Both the position numbers and the translations under genes were made by a program. This document shows, piece after piece, positions 16,047 to 24,263 of a DNA stretch of 41,898 nucleotides. Numbering within the stretch: the first letter of the stretch is position 1; each line of letters begins with the position of its first letter. Below the pieces are notes generated by a model. The model had not been told where the DNA came from, did no database searches, and was given only the letters and a program-made list of their open reading frames with translations. The stretch is from a virus, in IMG/VR virus record IMGVR_UViG_3300019863_000034, positions 1 through 41,898 of that record. One strand, 5' to 3'.

Positions 16047-18026
16047 GTGAGACAGTTTTTAATTTTTACACTTTTAATGGTCTTTGCTTATGCAATTAAT
16101 GCAGCAAAAATAACAGACAACACTTTAAAAATCGGAACAGCAGGAAATGATATAAAAATCATTTCTCCTGATGGTGGGTTTCTTAAAAAATCAGACGGTG
16201 GAGACTGGCTTTTCTCAGCAGACGGTGTTCTTGAAAAGAAGTTTGGAACAGGATCCGGAGGAGGTTCTGCAGGTATTCTTCTAATTGAAAACGCTGGCTT
16301 TGAGGATGGCCATGATAAGAATTGGATTCTTGCAGGTGGGGCTTCTGGCCAGACTGTAACAAGTGGTACTGATCTTGGCATTGGCGAAAAGTCGGCAAAA
16401 ATTACCTATACAGCATCGGGGTCTTACTGTACCGATCTTGTTACTAAGCCTAATGCTCTTGGTTTTGGTTGCATGGCCTCAATCAGATACAAGGATGCAG
16501 GAACAGACCACAAGTTAAAAGTTTATGACGGTTCAAGCAATGTGCTTGCAGAGCTTGACTTGTTAGCAAGTGCAGAATGGACAAAAACTCCTGACCAAAC
16601 TTTTGAGTGTAAAGCACAAATGAAACTATGTGCCGAGGGTGTTAGTGGTTCGGTTGTTTTGGAGGATGCTTATCTTGGTGATAATAAGAATTTTGTTACT
16701 GTTCAAGAGCAAGCCAAGTTCTTAGGTAAGGCGATATATAACTTGGGATCAGTTTATACTGGTTCAGCAATATCCTCTTTTACCACTCCGACGATATCTA
16801 TATCATCGTCAACATTAAGTGGTATTTTATCTCAAAACACTCCAAGTGCTCCAAGCATAACTATAGCAAATGCACAAAAAGGTAGTTATCAAATACAAGT
16901 TACAGGTGCTTTTGGACAGAGTGCAGTTAATCAACCTGCTAATTTTAGTATTTACAACGGAACTCAAAACTTTGATGAGCAATTCATTTATTCATCTGAC
17001 GGAGCCTCAACAATACAAGGCCCTGTCTTAAATTTCAATTTAGACCACACTGCTGATGGAAATTTAAACATAGATTTACAGGTTAAAAACTACCCGCTAA
17101 TTTCTAGTTCAGCACCTTTAACAATCTCTGTTTACTACTACCCTGACGCATCTCAATCAGCATGGTATCCAGAGGCTCAAGGGTTTTATGCGGAGGGAAG
17201 CATTAACGGCGGTACGGTATCAACAGTAACATCTGGCATTCCAAATAATGCATCACTCACTCTAAATAATAAGTTCGGAAGTGCATTTATAACCTGTTCA
17301 GATGGTACTCTTGGATCATCAACGTGTTCTACAGGTAATGAAGAGATTGGAATTGCTTATAGTATAAGAAATATTGGAAAATATAAAACTTGCTTTAGCT
17401 TAAACAATGCAGTGTCGACAACTGGATTTGGTTACAAAATAGCAAGATATGATAATGTTTCAACATTTATTGAATACGGGTCAAATGTTGGAAGTATTTA
17501 TACAAACACAGGTCAATCTGAAAATATGTCAAGACTATGCTCAGTTTTTGATATTCAATCTAAAGGAATCAAGTCTTTTAAGATTTATACCTCTGCATCA
17601 GGTGGTGCAATATTAGCTGATGGTTCAAACGATGGTAGAAACATAGGTTTTTCTATGCAACTAATCTCTGAGGGCGTAAACAAGCCTTATATTCTTAATC
17701 AGGTTGATACGGCAGTAAAAAGCGGTGTAACTTCAAATATTTGCAAAATATACAACAACGGAACGGCAACAATAGAGACGGGCGACGACCTTTGTTCTTC
17801 ATGGATAACATCGGTAAACAGATTTACAAATGGTCAAGTTGCAGTGGTTTTTAAGTCTGGATACTTTGGATCAACACCATCATGTAATGCATCAGGAATA
17901 AATACAGGATATGTACCTAATGTTGAATACAACAATGGATCAGCAGGTGTTCAAGTTAATATGAAAAACACCGCTGATGCTTTTGTTGATGGTGGATTTA
18001 CACTTTATTGCGGAGGGCAAAGATAA
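16047..18026 (+). CDS. Fibre-like protein with Sec signal peptide
   Basis: A 659-aa protein starting with GTG after GGGGGAG. Residues 1-19 form a clear signal peptide (MRQFLIFTLLMVFAYAINA; AxA at 14-16). Next comes the SPDGGFLKKSDGGDWLFSADG region, a pattern common in fibre N-termini; a Gly-rich linker near residues 69-75; a jelly-roll-like domain (about 78-220) that starts with ENAGFEDGHDKNW; and Ser/Thr/Asn-rich beta regions with several Cys. Fibres do not normally carry signal peptides, so the protein may instead be exported into the periplasm or onto the cell surface. Exact role unknown. Confidence 0.72.
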   Translation: MRQFLIFTLLMVFAYAINAAKITDNTLKIGTAGNDIKIISPDGGFLKKSDGGDWLFSADGVLEKKFGTGSGGGSAGILLIENAGFEDGHDKNWILAGGASGQTVTSGTDLGIGEKSAKITYTASGSYCTDLVTKPNALGFGCMASIRYKDAGTDHKLKVYDGSSNVLAELDLLASAEWTKTPDQTFECKAQMKLCAEGVSGSVVLEDAYLGDNKNFVTVQEQAKFLGKAIYNLGSVYTGSAISSFTTPTISISSSTLSGILSQNTPSAPSITIANAQKGSYQIQVTGAFGQSAVNQPANFSIYNGTQNFDEQFIYSSDGASTIQGPVLNFNLDHTADGNLNIDLQVKNYPLISSSAPLTISVYYYPDASQSAWYPEAQGFYAEGSINGGTVSTVTSGIPNNASLTLNNKFGSAFITCSDGTLGSSTCSTGNEEIGIAYSIRNIGKYKTCFSLNNAVSTTGFGYKIARYDNVSTFIEYGSNVGSIYTNTGQSENMSRLCSVFDIQSKGIKSFKIYTSASGGAILADGSNDGRNIGFSMQLISEGVNKPYILNQVDTAVKSGVTSNICKIYNNGTATIETGDDLCSSWITSVNRFTNGQVAVVFKSGYFGSTPSCNASGINTGYVPNVEYNNGSAGVQVNMKNTADAFVDGGFTLYCGGQR

Positions 18027-18739
18027 TGAAAAAAATACTATTACTTATTCTATTTATTTTCAGCTTTTCGGCGCTTGCTGAAAATGTAAACTACACACCT
18101 GATGGAAAAGAATCTTTTGTATCAAAAAAAGAGTGCAAGAAAAAACATGATAAATGCTACAAAATAAAAGTCGAATCACTTTACGTAGACTACGACCTTG
18201 TTGACGAATATGTAAACGACTACGAAAAACCAGAATGGGGCACACGTTCAATGATTACAGCTTGCACAGGAGAAGAGGACTGCAAGGCAAAAGCACTTGA
18301 GCTTGAATGTGTCGATGGTAGATGGTCGCTTTACAATGCTGAATATTCAGAGGTCTGGTGCAACAAAATTACTGGTTATGCACAAAAAGCAACCGGACGT
18401 AAGCATTTGGTCATAAATGAATCTAAAAAGCAATCTAGGCTAAATTCTGAGGCTCTGGAAAAGCAAAAAAGCATGGCAATAAGCCAAGCACTTAAACGAA
18501 TGGACAAAGGCCGTAAAGTCATCGGATTAATGCTTGTAAGAAATTCAACAAAAACGCTTACAAAAAAACAAATCCGACTAATGAATAAGACCTATTCCGA
18601 AGTTAAAGACCTTTTGGAAACCGGATCGCTTGAATCGGCGCACGAAGCAATTAATGAGCTTGTGCCGGACGGTGTGCTTGTTACGGCAGAAGATAAAACG
18701 GCTCTCTTATCTGAGTTAACCACGCTTATGGGGCAATAA
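18026..18739 (+). CDS. Exported protein of unknown function
   Basis: A 237-aa protein starting at ATG 18026, which overlaps the TAA of the fibre-like gene. Residues 1-18 are a classical signal peptide (MKKILLLILFIFSFSALA, AxA at 16-18). The mature N-terminal half contains about six Cys in a charged, Tyr-rich setting, suited to disulfides in the periplasm. The C-terminal half is helical (ALKRMDKGRKVIGLMLVRN, TALLSELTTLMGQ). I do not recognise the family. Coupling to the preceding signal-peptide protein suggests a shared job. Confidence 0.72.
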   Translation: MKKILLLILFIFSFSALAENVNYTPDGKESFVSKKECKKKHDKCYKIKVESLYVDYDLVDEYVNDYEKPEWGTRSMITACTGEEDCKAKALELECVDGRWSLYNAEYSEVWCNKITGYAQKATGRKHLVINESKKQSRLNSEALEKQKSMAISQALKRMDKGRKVIGLMLVRNSTKTLTKKQIRLMNKTYSEVKDLLETGSLESAHEAINELVPDGVLVTAEDKTALLSELTTLMGQ

Positions 18740-18936
18740 TGGAAAGTCAAGACCGCGAGAAGATATTAAGTAGCGACTATCTTTTCAAAAAGCACATGCT
18801 AGATATGCAAGTAAAGCAATCTGGCGAAATCGCAGAGATAAAAAAAGAAATGAGCGGAATGAAGATTAAAATTGCTGGTTTCGCTTCAGTATTTGGATTA
18901 ATGGGAGCCTATTTAAAGGCCAAACTTTCACTATAG
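18739..18936 (+). CDS. Small protein with coiled coil and C-terminal membrane segment; holin-like candidate
   Basis: A 65-aa protein. Residues about 15-44 are charged and heptad-like; residues about 45-59 (IAGFASVFGLMGAYL) are hydrophobic, followed by a short Lys-containing tail. The layout resembles XhlA-type haemolysin/holin accessory proteins, but there is no sequence signature, so lysis is only a suggestion. It is coupled to the upstream exported protein by a TAATG overlap. Confidence 0.6.
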   Translation: MESQDREKILSSDYLFKKHMLDMQVKQSGEIAEIKKEMSGMKIKIAGFASVFGLMGAYLKAKLSL

Positions 18937-18944
18937 GAGGAAAT

Positions 18945-19223
18945 ATGTCAGAAGTAAGTGTTGATGTAAAAGAAAACAAGATTGTAGCAGGACTGGATGC
19001 AAACAAGGATGGTGAGGCTTCTGTGAAGCTTAACATTAACCTAAAAGAGGTCTTAGAAGAGCTAAGAGCAAAAGGTGAGGCAAAGATTGAGGGCAAGAAA
19101 GTGTCCCTAAAATTTGAGCTTACAAAGCTTAAAGTTCTTGTAGATACTGATGGGGATGGCGAGCCAATCGTTGCTCTTGAGGTTGATCTTGGAGAGTCTT
19201 ACGAAGAGTTTATGACTAAATAA
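18945..19223 (+). CDS. Small acidic protein with duplicated DxDxDG motif
   Basis: A 92-aa acidic protein with two related repeats: DANKDGEASVKL with following LKEVLEEL (residues 18-40), and DTDGDGEPIVAL with following ESYEEF (67-89). Both share D-x-[DN]-x-D-G-E, as in calcium-binding loops, but lack the usual EF-hand Glu at loop position 12. Calcium binding is possible and the function unknown. A terminator follows 28 nt after the stop. Confidence 0.72.
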   Translation: MSEVSVDVKENKIVAGLDANKDGEASVKLNINLKEVLEELRAKGEAKIEGKKVSLKFELTKLKVLVDTDGDGEPIVALEVDLGESYEEFMTK

Positions 19224-19250
19224 GCCCTTTGCAAAGTAAATATGTGTTGG

Positions 19251-19277
19251 AAAGGGGCGGATATACTGCCCCTTTTT
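19251..19277 (+). terminator. Rho-independent terminator
   Basis: The stem AAGGGGC (19252-19258) pairs with GCCCCTT (19268-19274) around a 9-nt loop and runs into a T tract ending at 19277. It closes the 15466-19223 fibre/exported-protein unit. Confidence 0.82.
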
Positions 19278-19290
19278 ATTAGGAGGCACG

Positions 19291-19512
19291 ATGGACTGGA
19301 TTAAACTAGCACTCTCTTTAGGTGACAAGCTACTAGAGAAAATTCCAAATTATGACCAAAAGAAAAGAAATAGCTACTATGAGAAAAAAAGTCTCTATTT
19401 ATCAGAAGTAAGTAAAACCTACCCAGAAAGAGACGACGATCTTATATTGAATCTAAGAGACGATTTAAAAGCTTTTCTAGAGGCTTTCAACAAGGAGATT
19501 AAAAATGGGTGA
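19291..19512 (+). CDS. Small charged protein, unknown
   Basis: A 73-aa protein preceded by AGGAGG. The amphipathic N-terminus (WIKLALSLGDKLLEKI) is followed by charged helical sequence. There is no signal peptide or membrane span and no recognised family. It lies just after the terminator and overlaps the next small gene by 8 nt. Confidence 0.62.
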   Translation: MDWIKLALSLGDKLLEKIPNYDQKKRNSYYEKKSLYLSEVSKTYPERDDDLILNLRDDLKAFLEAFNKEIKNG

Positions 19513-19654
19513 AAATAGATACATGATATGTGGCACTGTTGAGTGCTTTGTCACATTTAATGGAGATTCAGAGATGTGTATTGTAAGACTTGGAGAGTCG
19601 TATTTTGACATCCCTGTTGAACTACTAAAAATTATAGCTTCACCAGCACCTTAG
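19505..19654 (+). CDS. 49-aa hypothetical protein
   Basis: A short ORF (MGENRYMICGTVECFVTF...) with AAGGAG 8 nt before the ATG, inside the end of the preceding gene. It has three Cys and alternating hydrophobic residues that suggest a small beta fold. It fills the gap between two supported genes in the same strand and spacing pattern, which makes it likely to be real. Function unknown. Confidence 0.55.
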   Translation: MGENRYMICGTVECFVTFNGDSEMCIVRLGESYFDIPVELLKIIASPAP

Positions 19655-19663
19655 GGGTTAAAA

Positions 19664-19963
19664 ATGAAATTAATTATAGCTTTAATTATAGTCTTGCTGA
19701 CCACAAGCTCATGCGCAATGGGAATGAAGCCAAAGATCACAAGAGAAAGAAAGGATCAGGATAAGCTTTGGAGGCCATGTCAGAACTTTGAGGCAGAAAA
19801 GCCAGTTGGAAAGTTGTGCAATAGAGTGTGCACAAAGAGGACTAAGTTCAAGAAAAGATGCAAGAGTTGGAAGACAAATGTGCGAGATTTCTCTAAAAAG
19901 GAAGATTTCATGTTTTTTAGGTCCGGCTCTTTCATTATGATCGACGAAGATCAAATATTATAA
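19664..19963 (+). CDS. Small Cys-rich basic lipoprotein
   Basis: A 99-aa protein with a hydrophobic N-terminus (MKLIIALIIVLLTTSSC) ending in a lipobox-like TSSC at Cys17, so the mature form is probably lipid-anchored. The rest is basic and has five further Cys in pairs (RPC, KLC, RVC, KRC and similar). Small phage lipoproteins can be outer-membrane spanins or superinfection-exclusion proteins. The usual Pro-rich Rz1 pattern is missing, so neither role can be chosen. Confidence 0.68.
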   Translation: MKLIIALIIVLLTTSSCAMGMKPKITRERKDQDKLWRPCQNFEAEKPVGKLCNRVCTKRTKFKKRCKSWKTNVRDFSKKEDFMFFRSGSFIMIDEDQIL

Positions 19964-19970
19964 TTGTGCG

Positions 19971-20015
19971 GTGTCTGCTTGTGGGTTAAAATATAAGAGT
20001 AGACACTTTATTTAG
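19971..20015 (+). terminator. Possible hairpin terminator
   Basis: GTGTCTGCT (19971-19979) can pair with AGTAGACAC (19998-20006) with one G-U pair around an 18-nt loop, followed by TTTATTT. The large loop makes it weak. Confidence 0.35.
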
Positions 20016-20065
20016 CAAAGCGGCTAATCAAACGTGTATCACATAATTCTTTGTGAGGTATCAAT

Positions 20066-20221
20066 ATGAGCAATTCAACATTTGAAGAGGCGTGGCTTGC
20101 GAGTACTTACGTCGATATTGAAGATGATATTGAAATACCTGAGGGCAGAGCAGTTTTTATGGCCTCACCATGCACAGGTCATAACACAATAACAATTAAG
20201 GGTATTCTGGTGGTAGTATGA
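20066..20221 (+). CDS. 51-aa acidic hypothetical protein
   Basis: MSNSTFEEAWLASTYVDIEDDIEIPEG... is acidic at the N-terminus and ends in a hydrophobic beta-like segment (TITIKGILVVV). A GTGAGGT site stands 8 nt upstream, and its TGA overlaps the next ATG. Such short beta proteins with an acidic head often precede fibre-associated genes. No family recognised. Confidence 0.55.
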   Translation: MSNSTFEEAWLASTYVDIEDDIEIPEGRAVFMASPCTGHNTITIKGILVVV

Positions 20222-20730
20222 GCGCAGGCCAAGGAAGTATTCACAGGTTTTTCGATACAGTAACAGGCAATATTCTGGACTTCTTTTTCAAGAATGGAGT
20301 TCCTACTTGGAAAGATACACAAGGCAACGAGTTTCAGTTGGACAATCCTATATTTGGTCGCAATGTAGACCTTTCTGTGTTTGATGAATATCAAATGACA
20401 ACGTCTGGAACAAATTGGGACACTTACACAGGGTTTCAGATGCCAGCAAATAAGGATGGTACTTACATCATATTTGCATGGTCTGGCACAAGAATGAACA
20501 CAACTACAAGAGGTGCACGAATGAGGGTTGCTAAAAACGGAGTAACCATAAAAGAGCACATGAATGAAGAGTATAAGGACACAAACTCTGCAAGAATGCA
20601 ACCTAGAACACTAATTAAAAAGGTCGACCTTGTAGAGGGTGATTTTGTTGATCTGGACTTTGCCACAGATGTTACAGATGCAATTATTACAGTTAAGGAA
20701 GCTTGTATCTTATTATGGAGGATAGCTTAA
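20218..20730 (+). CDS. Tail-associated protein, probably beta-rich
   Basis: A 170-aa protein with VTGNILDFFFKNGVPTWKDTQGNEFQL near the start, then a C1q/TNF-like run of strands (GTYIIFAWSGTRMNTTTRGARMRVAKNG, GDFVDLDFATD). This layout is common in virion-tip or head-fibre proteins. The exact role cannot be read from sequence. It is translationally coupled to the 51-aa ORF (ATGA overlap). Confidence 0.62.
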   Translation: MSAGQGSIHRFFDTVTGNILDFFFKNGVPTWKDTQGNEFQLDNPIFGRNVDLSVFDEYQMTTSGTNWDTYTGFQMPANKDGTYIIFAWSGTRMNTTTRGARMRVAKNGVTIKEHMNEEYKDTNSARMQPRTLIKKVDLVEGDFVDLDFATDVTDAIITVKEACILLWRIA

Positions 20731-21284
20731 TGTTTCAACAGAATTTTACCTATGAAACAACTTTTACTGATGAGTATATGTTTTCATATATAAACGGTCT
20801 AACTCTTCCTTACGCAATAGTTGGAATTAAGACAGAGAAAAACAAATATGTAACAATCAACACTGAGCGTGATCTTACCCTTACAGAAAAGCAAGATCTA
20901 AATGCGCTTATTCAAAACTACTCAGACTTTTCAGAGTATGTTGTTAATTCAGAAATCATAGCCCTAGCAGAAGTGTGGGGGAAAAACATGGTTTCTGAGT
21001 TTAAAAATAGAAATATTGCCAGAAAAAACGCTGGCACTATGGCACGCCAAGAGCTTGACGATATTATCAGAGAGATTCACGATTCTTTTGTTTATATAAA
21101 CATGAAAGAAGGGTCACTGGACACGCTTCACGGTCTTTTATGGGGATTCCCAGAGCAGACAATAGGTGAGGGTGAAAATGCTGTCGTATGGCCTGCTAGA
21201 GCACCTTTTAACTTTGTTAAAGTATGGCAAGAGGACGTGGACTGGATCAAGGCGGAGCTAAACACTTTTCTAGCGAGTTTATAA
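20730..21284 (+). CDS. Tail-region protein, unknown
   Basis: A 184-aa protein. Start 20730 is used because GGAGG stands 8 nt upstream; the longer frame from 20703 lies in the previous gene. The N-terminal third is beta-like (TLPYAIVGIKTEKNKYVTINTERDLT), the remainder mainly helical, with a Trp-rich C-terminus (WPARAPFNFVKVWQEDVDWI). No family named; position suggests a fibre or baseplate accessory. Confidence 0.6.
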   Translation: MFQQNFTYETTFTDEYMFSYINGLTLPYAIVGIKTEKNKYVTINTERDLTLTEKQDLNALIQNYSDFSEYVVNSEIIALAEVWGKNMVSEFKNRNIARKNAGTMARQELDDIIREIHDSFVYINMKEGSLDTLHGLLWGFPEQTIGEGENAVVWPARAPFNFVKVWQEDVDWIKAELNTFLASL

Positions 21285-21814
21285 TGAAAGCAATATTAAA
21301 ATTCCTAATGCCAATCATTCGATTCTTCTGCAGAAAGCCAAACTACCTACTAAAAGATTGGGAGAGCATTCTGTTTTCAAAGGACCAGACCTGCAGGGTG
21401 ATACTTACCAAAACAGATTGGTGCTTATCTAATCTAGGAATTAAAGGATTTTGGAAACACGCAGGAATATTTGATGGAAATACGGTTCTTGAGGCAAAGA
21501 CAAAGGACGGATTCGTAGCAACTCCATATTACAACTTTTTAAGCAATAAAGACCACTATATTATTCTAGAACTTAAAAATATAACAGAAGCCCAGAAAAA
21601 GGCAATTATAAAGACTGCTAGAAGCCTGCTTGGCACGCCTTACGACACTGGATTTAAAGACGGAGAAGAGGAAGTCTACTGTTCTGAGGCTGTTTATTTC
21701 TCTATTGCCAAGCACGTTCCTAGCTTCAAATTTGATTATGGACGTATTATAGAGCCACAGGAGCTTTATAATTTAGATAAATTCAGAGTAATAAGAAGAG
21801 TCCACAGAAGATGA
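21284..21814 (+). CDS. Permuted papain-like amidase (YiiX/YebB-like, NlpC/P60 superfamily)
   Basis: A 176-aa protein with the circularly permuted NlpC/P60 layout: the His motif comes first (FWKHAGIF, His59), then a Glu (VLEAK, Glu70), and the Cys motif comes late (VYCSEAVYF, Cys133). Members of this group cleave amide bonds in peptidoglycan peptides, lipoproteins or other acyl amides. A hydrophobic, basic N-terminus (residues 1-17) may touch membranes. The location among tail genes suggests wall or envelope work during entry, though release is also possible. It starts inside TAATG. Confidence 0.75.
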   Translation: MKAILKFLMPIIRFFCRKPNYLLKDWESILFSKDQTCRVILTKTDWCLSNLGIKGFWKHAGIFDGNTVLEAKTKDGFVATPYYNFLSNKDHYIILELKNITEAQKKAIIKTARSLLGTPYDTGFKDGEEEVYCSEAVYFSIAKHVPSFKFDYGRIIEPQELYNLDKFRVIRRVHRR

Positions 21815-22197
21815 GAATTAGGTTTAATGGTCAGCCATTTACTATTACAAAGACACTTTCTACAGGTGAAACTGATAGATATATTAGGTGTAAAATATAC
21901 GACCTAGGCTTAAATGATGTAACTACAGAGCTAAGTGGTGGACCTTATGTGTTTTTAAGTCATGTAGCAAACGGACTATATGGAAATGCAGGCATAACTG
22001 ACGTGCCAGATGGCCAGTATGTAGTTATCTTTGAAGTCTTTAGAGATGCCCTATATGAGAACAAAGTGCAAAAGTATGGCATAGTAGAAGAAGACTATGT
22101 GATGACAAGATTTGAAACTAGAATAATAAACAGAGTTGACGTAGCGGAGAGTGCGCTTACTGAAACGATAGATGAAGCAGACGGCTCTGCTGTCTAA
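21811..22197 (+). CDS. Beta-rich tail-region protein 1
   Basis: A 128-aa protein (ITKTLSTGETDRYIRCKIYDLG..., HVANGLYGNAGITDVPDGQYVVIFEVFRD). The pattern of a short Ig-like/transthyretin-like module, with an aromatic-Gly-Tyr turn near the end, recurs in the next two genes. An adaptor between baseplate and fibre is plausible. It overlaps the amidase gene by 4 nt. Confidence 0.62.
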   Translation: MRIRFNGQPFTITKTLSTGETDRYIRCKIYDLGLNDVTTELSGGPYVFLSHVANGLYGNAGITDVPDGQYVVIFEVFRDALYENKVQKYGIVEEDYVMTRFETRIINRVDVAESALTETIDEADGSAV

Positions 22198-22209
22198 AAA
22201 GGAGAAAAC

Positions 22210-23409
22210 ATGGCAATTAAAACCCAGTATGTTGTTTACAATGCAAAGAACTTCTCAACAGGGCTTACTGATGTAACAGCAAACATTACAAAGGACGGAG
22301 GTTCAACCCCTGTTGCTACAGGATTGGCGCTTGCAGAGATCAACTCTACAGATATGCCTGGTCGTTATAGATTGACACTAACACCAACACAGATTAATTC
22401 ATTCGGAGGAGTAGGGACTTATATCGTAAAGATTAACTCAGCTTCAAAGAGTGCAGAGGCAACTGCAAAGCTAGTAATTCAAGCAAACGACCTTGATGAT
22501 ATCTCAGCTTCAATTACAGCACTTGATGGAAGAATTACTGTAATTGAGGGGAAAATTGACGGTCTAGTTACAGACTTAGCAAGCGTTAAGACAACAGTAG
22601 AGTCCTCAAACACATTGCTTGACTCTGGTCCTAACAGTCTTGCAGTAATCAAAGCGCTAGTTGATACTGTTCAAAGTGGTGTAAGTGGAATAACGCAAGC
22701 TACAAGAACAGTCGTTGCATTCCCAACAGAGCTTGTATCTCCTGCTACAGGATCAAGAGTGTATGAAGTTCTTATCAATATTTACAATGGAGAGAGTGCA
22801 CTAGAGGATCCGGATACAAACCTAGTGAACGTGTCTCTTAAGAACTCCGGCGGTCTAGATCGTGGAAACCTTTTCCAAGGCGGAGGCTCTTCTCCTAAAG
22901 CAGCAACAAGAATCAGCACTGGTCGCTATAAAGTTCTTTTAGAGATTCCTGCAGGAACAACAAAAGAGCAGATCAACATGCTTGTGAATTACACAGAGAA
23001 CACGGAGCCAATGGAGGCTATCCGCTCTGCAAACGTAGTTTCTTCTGTAGATGCTACCGGTCTTGCACAGCAAGCAACTCTACAAGAGGTGTTAGATGAT
23101 ACAAGCGTTATTCAGCCACAGGTTGCTGATATTCAATCTGTTGTTAACGATGCGGTATTTGGCCTAGAGGCACTTAAAAATGCTCTTAACGCTATCGATA
23201 CTCTTGCACAGGGGAATAATGACGTTCTAACAAGTGCAACGATTGGCAATCAGGCGATTATCGATGCTATTGCAGCAACAGCAAGCCAAACTTCGGTAGA
23301 TAATATCGTTGGTGATCTAACTAGCATTAAGGGTGCAGGTTTTGATACAGGTGTTGATTCGCTTAAGCAAATCAGTGACAGACAATTCACTGGTGGATAC
23401 GCAGTTTAA
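22210..23409 (+). CDS. Fibre-like protein with beta modules and helical spacer
   Basis: A 399-aa protein. Residues 1-95 form a beta module (YVVYNAKNFSTGLTDVTANIT, STDMPGRYRLTLTP). Residues about 95-160 are coiled-coil-like (TALDGRITVIEGKIDGLVTDL). Residues about 165-270 form a second beta module (RVYEVLINIYNGES, STGRYKVLLEIPAG), then a second helical stretch runs to the end. The arrangement fits an elongated trimeric virion protein. Confidence 0.66.
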   Translation: MAIKTQYVVYNAKNFSTGLTDVTANITKDGGSTPVATGLALAEINSTDMPGRYRLTLTPTQINSFGGVGTYIVKINSASKSAEATAKLVIQANDLDDISASITALDGRITVIEGKIDGLVTDLASVKTTVESSNTLLDSGPNSLAVIKALVDTVQSGVSGITQATRTVVAFPTELVSPATGSRVYEVLINIYNGESALEDPDTNLVNVSLKNSGGLDRGNLFQGGGSSPKAATRISTGRYKVLLEIPAGTTKEQINMLVNYTENTEPMEAIRSANVVSSVDATGLAQQATLQEVLDDTSVIQPQVADIQSVVNDAVFGLEALKNALNAIDTLAQGNNDVLTSATIGNQAIIDAIAATASQTSVDNIVGDLTSIKGAGFDTGVDSLKQISDRQFTGGYAV

Positions 23410-23420
23410 TGGTGTGAATA

Positions 23421-23900
23421 ATGGCCAGACTTGGAGTTCCCTATAATATTTTATATGTAGCAAAGAATGAAGAGTCTGGCATCTCTGGCATCGTGGCCAA
23501 GGTGCTTGCACCGGACCTTTCTGTATTCGCTACAATAACGCTTTCTGAGGTAGGCATTGCAGGCTTTGAGGGAAGTTATACTGGGGTTATTTCAACAGAT
23601 GAAAACACAGGCCAAGAGGGCGATTATTTAATACTTTTCACAGAGCCTAACGGACATAAGCAGATGCATAGAGTATCGATTATGAAAGAGGTATCTGTAA
23701 ACGTAAGCACTGACGATATTGGTATAAATAGAATGTCTGTCTATGAGGCATATTTCAATAAGGACAAAGAGGTTCTTACTGCAGTAGAGTCGAATATCTT
23801 TGAAGCGATACTGACAAGCAAAAGGACAGAGGCTTATTTCTACAAGGATGAGCTAGAGTATTTTTTAGATAACCAGCAAGTTATAGGAGAGTTAGAATGA
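23421..23900 (+). CDS. Beta-rich tail-region protein 2
   Basis: A 159-aa protein whose N-terminal part (PYNILYVAKNEESGISGIVAKVL, GFEGSYTGVISTDE, GDYLILFTEP) repeats the module of the preceding gene. The C-terminal part is helical and charged. It seems to be another component of the same assembly. Its TGA overlaps the next ATG. Confidence 0.62.
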   Translation: MARLGVPYNILYVAKNEESGISGIVAKVLAPDLSVFATITLSEVGIAGFEGSYTGVISTDENTGQEGDYLILFTEPNGHKQMHRVSIMKEVSVNVSTDDIGINRMSVYEAYFNKDKEVLTAVESNIFEAILTSKRTEAYFYKDELEYFLDNQQVIGELE

Positions 23901-24250
23901 GCTGTGAAATAATAAATGTTGTAAAAATTCGTCAAGGTTCAAAAGAGAGAGTTAAGGTACGTCTTTCCGACAAAGAGTCTGGTGAAAGGCTGGATCTAAC
24001 ACCATTCGACGCTGGAAAGGTGATCTTCTTCACATCTGGTGGAACAAAGCTAGAGATAGCTCTAACAATACCTCCAACAACGCCAGAGCTAGGCGTGGTT
24101 GAGTTTGTACTAGATTCTGCTACAACAGCGCAGTTTGATAAAGACATGCGTGATATGGAGGTAGTTCTTGAATATTCTGCAGATGCTAATGAGGAAATTT
24201 TTACTTTAAGAAATAGTATTGAAGTTGAAGAGAGACTAGGAGCCTTTTAG
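23897..24250 (+). CDS. Beta-rich tail-region protein 3 (BppU N-terminal-like)
   Basis: A 117-aa protein with KIRQGSKERVKVRLSDKESG, LDLTPFDAGKVIFFTSG and VVEFVLDSATTAQFDKDM. This is the general layout of the BppU-like N-terminal domain of baseplate upper proteins and head fibres (a two-sheet sandwich). The match is to the pattern, not to clear identity. It is the last gene of the long rightward structural arm and faces the only minus-strand gene. Confidence 0.6.
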   Translation: MSCEIINVVKIRQGSKERVKVRLSDKESGERLDLTPFDAGKVIFFTSGGTKLEIALTIPPTTPELGVVEFVLDSATTAQFDKDMRDMEVVLEYSADANEEIFTLRNSIEVEERLGAF

Positions 24251-24260
24251 GCTCCCTCTC
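24231..24260. terminator. Hairpin between convergent genes
   Basis: GGAGCC (24239-24244) pairs with GGCTCC (24250-24255), and AGAG/CTCT extend the stem outside a small bulge. It lies between the convergent ends of the structural arm and the minus-strand gene and could act in both directions, although no long T tract follows on either strand. Confidence 0.5.
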
Positions 24261-24263
24261 TGT

